From CAZHCG01 sp046484285 (GTDB lineage Bacteria; Myxococcota_A; Polyangia; JAAYKL01): a stretch of 64,000 nucleotides of DNA. Below, in pieces: positions 18,959 to 25,589 of this stretch (the first letter of the stretch is position 1; every line of letters starts with the position of its first letter). The notes below the pieces were generated by a model. That model searched no databases. It saw nothing but the letters and a program-made list of their open reading frames with translations, and was not told where the DNA came from. The position numbers were made by a program, and so were the translations under genes. The stretch covers positions 12,668 through 76,667 of the forward strand of contig JAWOBP010000151.1 of the NCBI GenBank assembly GCA_046484285.1, in the 5' to 3' direction.

Positions 18959-19150
18959 AATGTCAACGCAGCGCCCGGTTAGTCGATTTGGAGGCGCTGT
19001 CGAAGATATAGGTTGTCTTGAAAAACGCTTGGTTCTTTGACTTAAGGTTCTCGACTGCTTTTTTTTGCGTGTGCCTGCTTAGCTTGTGAGTGCTCCTTCT
19101 CTTGCTTGGCCCGTCACTGTCCGCCCTCAGTGACGGGCCGTTTCTTTTTT
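18959..19150 (+). ncRNA. Candidate small RNA between mpl and the TonB-like gene
   Basis: A ~190-nt interval runs from the predicted sigma-54 start to a strong intrinsic terminator, with no credible coding frame. It contains a 7-bp perfect stem (CAGCGCC 18969-18975 with GGCGCTG 18993-18999, 17-nt loop), a T8 run near 19060, and the terminator hairpin at its end. Base composition is lower in GC than neighbouring genes. I recognise no known RNA family (it does not look like 6S, tmRNA or RNase P). It is a prediction from promoter plus terminator only; the terminator could instead serve a long mpl 3' end. Confidence 0.45.
19108..19150 (+). terminator. Strong rho-independent terminator
   Basis: A 12-bp perfect stem (19108-19119 with 19128-19139, 8-nt loop) is followed by GTTTCTTTTTT. 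The U-run exists only on the + strand, so it is directional. Confidence 0.92.
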
Positions 19151-19179
19151 GGGAACCTTTTTTGCGGTAGATCCGAATC

Positions 19180-20736
19180 ATGGCGGCAGGCTCCGATTCC
19201 GGGGTTTCCCCTCGACGTCCGAAAAAGGATCGCGCCGGTCGGAGGCTGGCGCTGGCGGTATCCGTCTCCTTTCTGGCTCACCTGGCGCTGGTGCTGCTCG
19301 TCCGTCCCGAATACCGCGACGTGGCGGATTTTGCCGTCGAGTTCGAGATAGCCGAGGCCGAGCCCGGTCCGCCGCGGCGCGGGGATCCGACAGCAGAGGA
19401 GCGGGAGCACGAGGAGCGAGCAGAGCGAGAGGAACCCGAGGAGCCGGAAGAACCCGAGGAGCCGGAGCAGATCGAGCGGCGACCGGCTCCGGCCGACGAG
19501 GGGACATCGCTGGCAGATATCAACAACTCGCCGGACGCGGGCGCGCCGGACGCCGGAGCGCGAGCTGCGGGAGAGGCCCTGGGCGACGCGGGCCCGGGCG
19601 AGGGGGCGGGCATCTGTCTCCATGACGTCTTTCCGTTCGCATCCGAGGATCCCGGCTGGCTGCTGTGGCTTTCGATGGAGTCTTTTCGCGGGACCGTCTA
19701 CGAGGACGGGCTCGGATCCACGCTGAGCGCGTTCGGTCTCTACCGCGAGATGGCCGGGGCGACCGGGATGGATCCGGAAACCGAGGTCGAGGGCCTGCTC
19801 GTCGCGGCCGGTGACGTGTTCGATTGGGACAGCTACCGCGTGGTCGCGACATACGATTCCGGGGAGGAGAGCCTGCGGCGTCGGCTGGAAGAGAACCGGG
19901 GAGACGCTCCGGGCTTCGACTGGAGGAGGACCTCGCAAGGCTGGGAGGCGGCCGTGCCCGGCAAGTACCGCTGGCACCTGGTCGGCTCCGGCCGCGTGCT
20001 GGCGGTGACGCACGAGCCGGAGGCCCCGGTCGGAGAAGGACCTTTCCCCGGCCCGCCCTCGCTGCCGGACAATCCGTACGCGCGACGTGCGGAGAGCGGC
20101 CGGGCGCGCGGCGACGCCGGCGCCGCGGGTCTCGACGGCGGCGTGCCGCGGGACGGAGGGGCGGACGGAGGAGCGCGCGGCGCGGGAGAGCCCAGCTTTC
20201 CCCGCTGGCCTGGCCAGGTCGGCTGCCTGACGGCGCCCGAGGATCCGCGGCAGCGCGAGCCCGGAGAATCGCTGGTAGATCTGGCCAGGAGCCGGCTGAG
20301 CCCCGATCCCGAGGGGCACTGGCCCGTGGCCCTGCTGACCACGAGCGATCCGCGCGCGGTCGGCCTGGGATCCGGGCGGCAGCTTCCGGTCCGCTTTCGC
20401 TGGGCGTCGGTCAAGGCCTACTTCTCGGATCCGGTCCGCCTCGAGGGCGAGGTGCAGCTGGACGGCAGCGCCGGGCAGGTCGAGGCGCTGGGACGCGAGT
20501 GGGAGAGCATGGCCCGGCGCGCCGGCGGCGATCCTTTCCTGGCGATGGCCGGGCTGGGCGGCGTGTTCGACGATCTGGCGCTCAGGACCGTGGGCCAGCG
20601 CATCGAGTTCGTGCTGCCGCTCAGCGAGTCCGAGGTGCAGGCCGCGTTGCTCTTCATCCAGATCCAGGGCGAGGCGCTGGAACGGCGCGTTCGCCGCGCG
20701 CCAGGCGCCCGCGGGGCGAAGGGACCCACGAGCTGA
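19180..20736 (+). CDS. Membrane-anchored periplasmic protein with TonB-like N-terminus
   Basis: 518 aa. A single membrane helix (~22-42, AVSVSFLAHLALVLLV) is followed by an acidic, Pro/Glu-rich spacer (~65-105), the architecture of TonB/TolA-type proteins. The rest does not contain a TonB C-terminal domain that I can recognise. It has two mixed alpha/beta segments (~155-305 and ~370-505) separated by an Ala/Gly/Asp-rich linker. A role in envelope energy transduction is only an analogy. No ribosome site precedes ATG 19180. The start lies 30 bp after the terminator, so it has its own promoter. Confidence 0.7.
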   Translation: MAAGSDSGVSPRRPKKDRAGRRLALAVSVSFLAHLALVLLVRPEYRDVADFAVEFEIAEAEPGPPRRGDPTAEEREHEERAEREEPEEPEEPEEPEQIERRPAPADEGTSLADINNSPDAGAPDAGARAAGEALGDAGPGEGAGICLHDVFPFASEDPGWLLWLSMESFRGTVYEDGLGSTLSAFGLYREMAGATGMDPETEVEGLLVAAGDVFDWDSYRVVATYDSGEESLRRRLEENRGDAPGFDWRRTSQGWEAAVPGKYRWHLVGSGRVLAVTHEPEAPVGEGPFPGPPSLPDNPYARRAESGRARGDAGAAGLDGGVPRDGGADGGARGAGEPSFPRWPGQVGCLTAPEDPRQREPGESLVDLARSRLSPDPEGHWPVALLTTSDPRAVGLGSGRQLPVRFRWASVKAYFSDPVRLEGEVQLDGSAGQVEALGREWESMARRAGGDPFLAMAGLGGVFDDLALRTVGQRIEFVLPLSESEVQAALLFIQIQGEALERRVRRAPGARGAKGPTS

Positions 20737-20757
20737 GACGAAGAATGGCCGTTTCCC

Positions 20758-20787
20758 TTGCCACGCGCCCGCTGGAATGTGTATAAA
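20758..20787 (+). promoter_or_regulatory. Sigma-70-type promoter for the 20863 gene
   Basis: TTGCCA at 20758-20763, an 18-bp spacer, then TATAAA at 20782-20787. The predicted start near 20794 leaves a ~70-nt leader before ATG 20863. Confidence 0.55.
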
Positions 20788-20862
20788 TCACGGACCTCGT
20801 GCGAACGAGCTCGCTCGTCGAGCGCGGCGCGCAATGAATTCTGACTCGAAAGGATTATTCGC

Positions 20863-22728
20863 ATGCGAGCAGTGGACGAGATGCAGTCGCGACGGACCAG
20901 GGCACGGGACTTCTCTCGGGCCGTCGCGGTAGTCGGACTGGCGGTCGCGATCCTCGCCGCCTCCGAGTCGAACGCGCAGACGCAGCAACCCCCGCCCCCT
21001 CCGCCGCAGCAGCCCGGATCCTCGCAGCCGGCGCCCCCGCCGCAGCCGCCTCCCCCGCCTCCGCAGCAGGAGCAGCAGCCGGCGGCTCGGCCCGGGGCGG
21101 CGCAGCCCGAGCAGGCGGCTCCCGAGTCCGGGCTGGAGCCGGAGCAGGAACGGGAGGTGATCGATTTCATCGTGGCCGGCAAGCGGGCGGTGGGCGAGCT
21201 CGATCTGGCCACGGCCCAGGTCAACTTGGAGCAGGCGTTCGCCAAGTGTGACGAGTACGGCTGCAAGGGGGCGCTGCTGGCGCGCGTCTACATGGCGCTG
21301 GGCGCGCTCTACGTGGGCTTCTTGCAGCAGGTGCCGCAGGGCACCGAGTTCATGAAGATGGCGCTGGGCGCCGATCCTTCGGTGAAGCCGGAGGAGGAGC
21401 TGAGCAACGACGCGGTCCGGACCACGTTCGACATGGTTCGCGAGCGGCTGGGCATCACGGGGCCGGTCAAGGTCGACCAGCAGCAGGGGCAGACCGCGGG
21501 AGCCGGAGACATGCCGGGCGGATTCTGGGTGATGAAGCACGAGCGCATCACGCGGGCCAAGCGGATGTACCCGCTGGGGATCTACATCGAGACCAACCCG
21601 ATGGTCGCGATCCAGGGCGTGCGCCTCTACTTCCGGCTGCCGTCGGACCGCAACTACCAGATGGCCGAGATGCAGCGCAACGAGTCGATGTACGGGATGC
21701 TGATCGGCTGCGACGCGATCGCGCTGCTCGATCCGCGGGCGATCTATTACTACATCGAGGTGATCGGCGGCGACGGCTCGGTGATCGCCAACGAGGGAAC
21801 GGCGCAGAGCCCGATCGAGGTCAGGATGGTCGAGGAGGCCGAGTTCCAGGGCGAGCAGCCGACCCTGCCGGGCATGGAGCCGCCGCAGAGGTGCGATCCG
21901 GAGGAGGCCGCGCCGTGCCCGCCCTGGGATCCGCACTGCCACGACATGCCCTGCGTCACCGAAGAGGACTGCGTGGGCGGCAAGATCTGCAGCCCCGAGG
22001 GCTACTGCGTCGAGGGCGAGGGCGGCGGCGGCGGCGGCGAGGAGTCGCTCGGCGCGCTGGGCATCTCGGTCTGGGGCGGGCTGGGCATCGGCTTCGGCGT
22101 GGTCGGCGGAGCCCAGGAGGACGGCCTGTGCGGCAACGACACCTGCCTGGCCGAGGACGGAAACGGCATCGAGCTCGCATCCGGAGTTTCTCCGTCGTGG
22201 ATGTTCACCCGCCTCGGAATCGGCTACTTCATCCTCGACTGGCTGCGCGCCGGATTGTGGGTCCGCTTCCAGCACCTCTGCGACGAGCAGATGAAGATCG
22301 CCGGGCTGATGGTCCAGGAGGAAGGAGACCACGTGGACAAGGGCATGCCGCCGATGTGGGGCCTGACCGCCAGCCTCTTCTTCTGGGGCAACGGCGAGTG
22401 GCTCGGCGGCGGCCAGGTGGTGGACGAGTACGGCGAGCTGGCCGAGGACCAGGGACTGCGGCTCTACGCGCGCGCCGAGTTCAATTTCTACGGCGCGATG
22501 TACCACTTCATCTCGCTGCGCGGCAAGGACGACGAGGGCAACGACGACCACATCTACCGCCAGCGGGCCTCGGGAATGCAGGGGATCGGGATCGGCCCGG
22601 GTCTCTTGTACGGCATTCACGAGAACGTCGATGTCGGCGCGGAGATCATGTACGACTACATGGGCATCGGGGTCGACACCTGGGCCCACAACTTCGACGT
22701 CGCGGTGCTGCTTCACTTTCATTTCTAA
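20863..22728 (+). CDS. Secreted Pro/Gln-rich TPR-like protein with Cys motif and C-terminal barrel
   Basis: 621 aa. AAAGGA lies 9 nt before the ATG. The signal peptide ends near NAQ (~residue 39) and is followed by a ~50-residue Pro/Gln linker. Residues ~90-190 look helical and TPR-like. A beta segment follows, then a short Cys-rich motif (CVTEEDCVGGKICSPEGYC, ~365-383) of a kind common in deltaproteobacterial secreted proteins. The last ~220 residues alternate as an outer-membrane barrel and end in LLHFHF with a terminal Phe. It probably sits in the outer membrane. The function is unknown. Confidence 0.75.
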   Translation: MRAVDEMQSRRTRARDFSRAVAVVGLAVAILAASESNAQTQQPPPPPPQQPGSSQPAPPPQPPPPPPQQEQQPAARPGAAQPEQAAPESGLEPEQEREVIDFIVAGKRAVGELDLATAQVNLEQAFAKCDEYGCKGALLARVYMALGALYVGFLQQVPQGTEFMKMALGADPSVKPEEELSNDAVRTTFDMVRERLGITGPVKVDQQQGQTAGAGDMPGGFWVMKHERITRAKRMYPLGIYIETNPMVAIQGVRLYFRLPSDRNYQMAEMQRNESMYGMLIGCDAIALLDPRAIYYYIEVIGGDGSVIANEGTAQSPIEVRMVEEAEFQGEQPTLPGMEPPQRCDPEEAAPCPPWDPHCHDMPCVTEEDCVGGKICSPEGYCVEGEGGGGGGEESLGALGISVWGGLGIGFGVVGGAQEDGLCGNDTCLAEDGNGIELASGVSPSWMFTRLGIGYFILDWLRAGLWVRFQHLCDEQMKIAGLMVQEEGDHVDKGMPPMWGLTASLFFWGNGEWLGGGQVVDEYGELAEDQGLRLYARAEFNFYGAMYHFISLRGKDDEGNDDHIYRQRASGMQGIGIGPGLLYGIHENVDVGAEIMYDYMGIGVDTWAHNFDVAVLLHFHF

Positions 22729-22774
22729 TAGCCCTGGAAAAAAAGCCGGCGGAGCGCTATCTACCTTTCCGATC

Positions 22775-22859
22775 GCCGGGGTGGCGAAACTAGGTAGACG
22801 CAAGGGACTTAAAATCCCTCGGGCCAGCGCCCGTACGGGTTCGATTCCCGTCCCCGGCA
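22775..22859 (+). tRNA. tRNA-Leu, anticodon UAA
   Basis: The 7-bp acceptor stem GCCGGGG/CCCCGGC, D-arm, anticodon stem AGGGA/TCCCT with loop CTTAAAA (anticodon 22810-22812), a long variable arm as expected for Leu, and T-loop GTTCGAT are all present. The discriminator is A. CCA is not encoded (CCG follows), so the 3' end must be added enzymatically. Confidence 0.96.
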
Positions 22860-23003
22860 CCGGCGGCTTGACGCGAGCGCATTCAACGCGTAAGAGGAAA
22901 ATCGGGTTTTCGGAATTGTACGCTTCCAGCGGAAGCTGCAAGCACGGACAAACTGGACGAACGAGTCTCCGTACTATCGCGAACGAAGACCTGGGAGTGA
23001 AAA

Positions 23004-23543
23004 ATGAGCCCCGACGATCTGTTCACGGCCCCGCAAGTGGCCAAAATCTGTTCTACCGACCTCAAGACGATTCACAACTGGGTCAACCGGGGAGAGATCC
23101 GGTTCTTCCGCACGCCGGGACGGCACCTGCGCTTCAGGCGGGAGGACATCGTCGATTTTCTCCAGCGGTTCGGCTACCCGGTTCCCGAGGGCTTCGCGCC
23201 GGCGCCGGCCGCGGCGGTGGTGATCGACGGCGACGACGGACGCCGCCGCAGCCTGAGCCGCAGCCTGGGCAAGGAGCTGAGCGTGATGGCGTTTTCGGAC
23301 TACGTCGACGCTCTGCTCGCGATCGGCCGCGAGCGCCCGGCGCTGGTGATGATCAACGGCGCCGAGGGCCCCGAGGTGCTGCGCGCGGCCGAGCGGATCG
23401 CGCAGTCCGAGAGCCCGCCTCGGATCGCCGTCTACGGCGAGGAGAAGCTGCCCGACTCGCTGTCCGGCAACGGGGCCGTGCAGCGCATCGAGGGTTACGA
23501 CACCCGCAGCATCCGCCGCAGCGTGGGCGAGATGCTGTCCTGA
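23004..23543 (+). CDS. HTH_17/MerR-like DNA-binding protein with a receiver-like C-terminal domain
   Basis: 179 aa. GGGAG lies 8 nt before ATG 23004. Residues 5-53 form an excisionase/MerR-type winged helix (FTAPQVAKICSTDLKTIHNW, then RHLRFRREDIVDFL). Residues ~68-175 have a five-stranded alpha/beta pattern (AAVVIDGDD, PALVMINGAEG, RIAVYGEE) like a response-regulator receiver, but an obvious phosphoacceptor Asp in the middle strand is missing (NGAEG occupies that place). It is probably a transcription regulator. It lies 140 bp after tRNA-Leu, but no integrase accompanies it, so an excisionase role is less likely. Confidence 0.75.
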   Translation: MSPDDLFTAPQVAKICSTDLKTIHNWVNRGEIRFFRTPGRHLRFRREDIVDFLQRFGYPVPEGFAPAPAAAVVIDGDDGRRRSLSRSLGKELSVMAFSDYVDALLAIGRERPALVMINGAEGPEVLRAAERIAQSESPPRIAVYGEEKLPDSLSGNGAVQRIEGYDTRSIRRSVGEMLS

Positions 23544-23553
23544 TCCCCACGGG

Positions 23554-25062
23554 CTACTCGGCCAGTTCGAAGCCGTGCCGCCGGAAGTCGGCGGCCAGCC
23601 AGTCGTAGTCGCGGCGGATGCGCTCGAGCGAGGACTCGAACGCCATCTGCTCGGTCTCGGTGCGGGTCAAGAACCTCATCATCGTTCCCGACATCTGCTC
23701 GAGATCGCGCGGCGTGGGCGAGAAGAGGAACACCGAGACGTCGGGGTAGGCCTCCTCGGCGCGGCCGATCAGCTCGGAGAAACGGGTGCGGATCATCGAC
23801 TTGACCGACTGCACGGTGTTGAAGAATCCGCCCCTCCCGCTGACGTAGCCGGGCCTGTCGTCCTGGACCGGGGTGAGCGGATCGATGCAGATCAGCAGCC
23901 GCGCGCCGCGGGCCACCGCGGTGTCCAGGTCGATGGTGCGGGTGAAGATGCCGTCCACGTAGTAACGCTCACCCACCCGCTCCGGAGAGTAGTAGGGCGT
24001 CATCGCGGTCGAGGCCCGCACCGCGGTCGAGATCGGCATCTCGCGGCGCTCCAGGCCGAAGGTCGCATGCGTCCAGGTCTCCTGGTCGGTTACTCCGATG
24101 TAGAGCTCCCGGGACAGGTCGTCGAACCGATCGGACATTCCCGGCTTGGCGAACTCGGTCCTCAGGTAGTCCAGCAGTCGGTCCCCGGAGAAGACCGCGG
24201 TGGGCGTGACGCGCATCGCCGTCTCCAGCGGTCGCATCAGCCAGCGGCCGCGCATCGCGTCGACGAAGGCGCCTCCGACCCGCCTGGCGACCTCGCCCAG
24301 GTTGGGATTGAACAGGATCGCCCGCGTGATCGGCGAGACGCGGCTGGGGCGACCGTGGAGGGCGTCGGCGATCTCCGAGGGCCTCACGCCGTTGGCCAGG
24401 AACGCCGCCAGCACCGCGCCGGCCGAGATGCCGGTGAAGATGTCGAAGTCCGCGATCGATCCGCCGCTCAGCTTGGAGTCGATGGCGCGCAGCACTCCCA
24501 GCTCGTAGAACATCCCCTCGATTCCGCCTCCGGCCATGCACAGCGCGACCTTGCCCGGCTTGGCCGGGCGCGCCAGCCGGTGCGCGGCCGTGAGCGCCGT
24601 TGCGAGGGAAGAGGGATCGACCAGCACTCCGCCCAGCTGCAACGAGCCGACCGCGTAGGCGTGGTCGGCGGTGGTCTCGTCGTCCGGCAGCACCACCAGG
24701 ACCAGGCGGCGAGAGGGAGTGCGACCGGCCGGGGCTCCGGCCAGCAGCTCGGGGAGCAGGCGGCCGGCCGCGGTCTCGGCGAAGCTCCCCGGAGCCTCGG
24801 GCTCCCGGTTGTCGATCAGGATGGCCCCCATCGGTCTACGTCTGATTCGCGCCAGCGCCGGCTCGGGATCTGAGAAGAGATGGATCTCGGCGCGACGCCG
24901 GTCGGCCAGCTCCACCGTGACGCCGCGATCAGCCTTTTGCCGCTCGTCGGGCGGCTCGACGCTCAGCTCCGAGAGTTCGGCGAGCCGCGCCTCGGCCACG
25001 GAGGGAGAGACGATCACGGCGATTCTGGGCGGCTCCGGGGGCCTTTGTCGCTTCTCGCTCAT
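23554..25062 (-). CDS. Patatin-like phospholipase with N-terminal alpha/beta extension
   Basis: 502 aa. The patatin domain starts at ~170 with the oxyanion motif GGGIEG (178-183), the nucleophile elbow GISAG (Ser213) and the catalytic Asp in VDGIF (D370-G371); the Ser-Asp dyad is complete. The first ~165 residues are an additional alpha/beta domain (IAVIVSPSVAE, MGAILIDNRE, RLVLVVLPDDETTADHAYAVG) that resembles a receiver-like module. It is likely a cytosolic lipid acyl hydrolase. It is convergent with the HTH gene (10 bp between stops). Confidence 0.87.
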   Translation of the reverse strand: MSEKRQRPPEPPRIAVIVSPSVAEARLAELSELSVEPPDERQKADRGVTVELADRRRAEIHLFSDPEPALARIRRRPMGAILIDNREPEAPGSFAETAAGRLLPELLAGAPAGRTPSRRLVLVVLPDDETTADHAYAVGSLQLGGVLVDPSSLATALTAAHRLARPAKPGKVALCMAGGGIEGMFYELGVLRAIDSKLSGGSIADFDIFTGISAGAVLAAFLANGVRPSEIADALHGRPSRVSPITRAILFNPNLGEVARRVGGAFVDAMRGRWLMRPLETAMRVTPTAVFSGDRLLDYLRTEFAKPGMSDRFDDLSRELYIGVTDQETWTHATFGLERREMPISTAVRASTAMTPYYSPERVGERYYVDGIFTRTIDLDTAVARGARLLICIDPLTPVQDDRPGYVSGRGGFFNTVQSVKSMIRTRFSELIGRAEEAYPDVSVFLFSPTPRDLEQMSGTMMRFLTRTETEQMAFESSLERIRRDYDWLAADFRRHGFELAE

Positions 25063-25123
25063 CTCGAAAAGACAACTTGCCGCAGATATCCACCGACGTA
25101 CATAGAGTTGAATTCATAACAAT

Positions 25124-25151
25124 ATTGAATTCGTTCAATCAATATGATAAT
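25124..25151 (+). promoter_or_regulatory. AT-rich promoter region with inverted repeat ahead of the PC4-like gene
   Basis: The perfect inverted repeat ATTGAA-TTCG-TTCAAT (25124-25139) is followed by GATAAT (25146-25151). TTGAAT inside the repeat could be a -35 (15-bp spacer, short). The stretch is strikingly AT-rich against its surroundings. Confidence 0.4.
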
Positions 25152-25204
25152 TAGCTGATCCTGCTTTCAATGAAAACGTATTTGTGGAAGCACTGGAGGA
25201 GATG

Positions 25205-25444
25205 ATGGCCGAGGACAAGATAGTTGCACAGTTCAAGCGCAACCCCACCGAGGAGGTTCGCGCCGGGATCAAGGAATTCAAGGGTCGCACGTATATCGAC
25301 ATCAGAATATACTACATGGACGACCAGGGCGACTGGAAGCCGACGCGCAAGGGCGTTTCGCTCGCCACGGATTTCATGCCCGAGCTCCGCAACGCCGTAG
25401 ACTCCATAGAGAAGGAGCTCGAGTCGATGGAGGGCGACCAGTAG
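25205..25444 (+). CDS. PC4/p15-family ssDNA-binding transcription coactivator-like protein
   Basis: 79 aa from ATG 25205, selected because GGAGGA lies 4 nt upstream. The short basic/aromatic core (VRAGIKEFKGRTYIDIRIYY, then WKPTRKGVSLA) matches the PC4 fold, which binds single-stranded DNA as a dimer. Bacterial members (YdbC type) are known, and their cellular role is unclear. It is a single gene with its own AT-rich promoter region. Confidence 0.82.
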   Translation: MAEDKIVAQFKRNPTEEVRAGIKEFKGRTYIDIRIYYMDDQGDWKPTRKGVSLATDFMPELRNAVDSIEKELESMEGDQ

Positions 25445-25589
25445 CTCGTCGGCTTCTCCGCTCGGCTCGAATCCGCTCTTTGCGTTTTTTCCGCTCGCCG
25501 CTCGCCGCTCGCGGCGTCGCGGCCGGCGAGACGGAGCGGGTTTCACACTCGACCTCGATGTGATATCTCCCCGGCTCGAGGAGGAGCTC

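Noticed and set aside
18765..19040. Possible 91-codon gene after mpl
   Set aside because: No ribosome site or recognisable motif, and it overlaps the sigma-54 element and the structured RNA interval.
23004..23543. Reading the HTH protein as a phage excisionase at a tRNA integration site
   Set aside because: No integrase, no duplicated tRNA 3' end and a second domain that suggests a regulator.
25494..25514. CGCTCGC triple repeat after the PC4-like gene as a CRISPR or attachment site
   Set aside because: Only three short adjacent units with no spacers; likely a chance GC-rich slippage tract.
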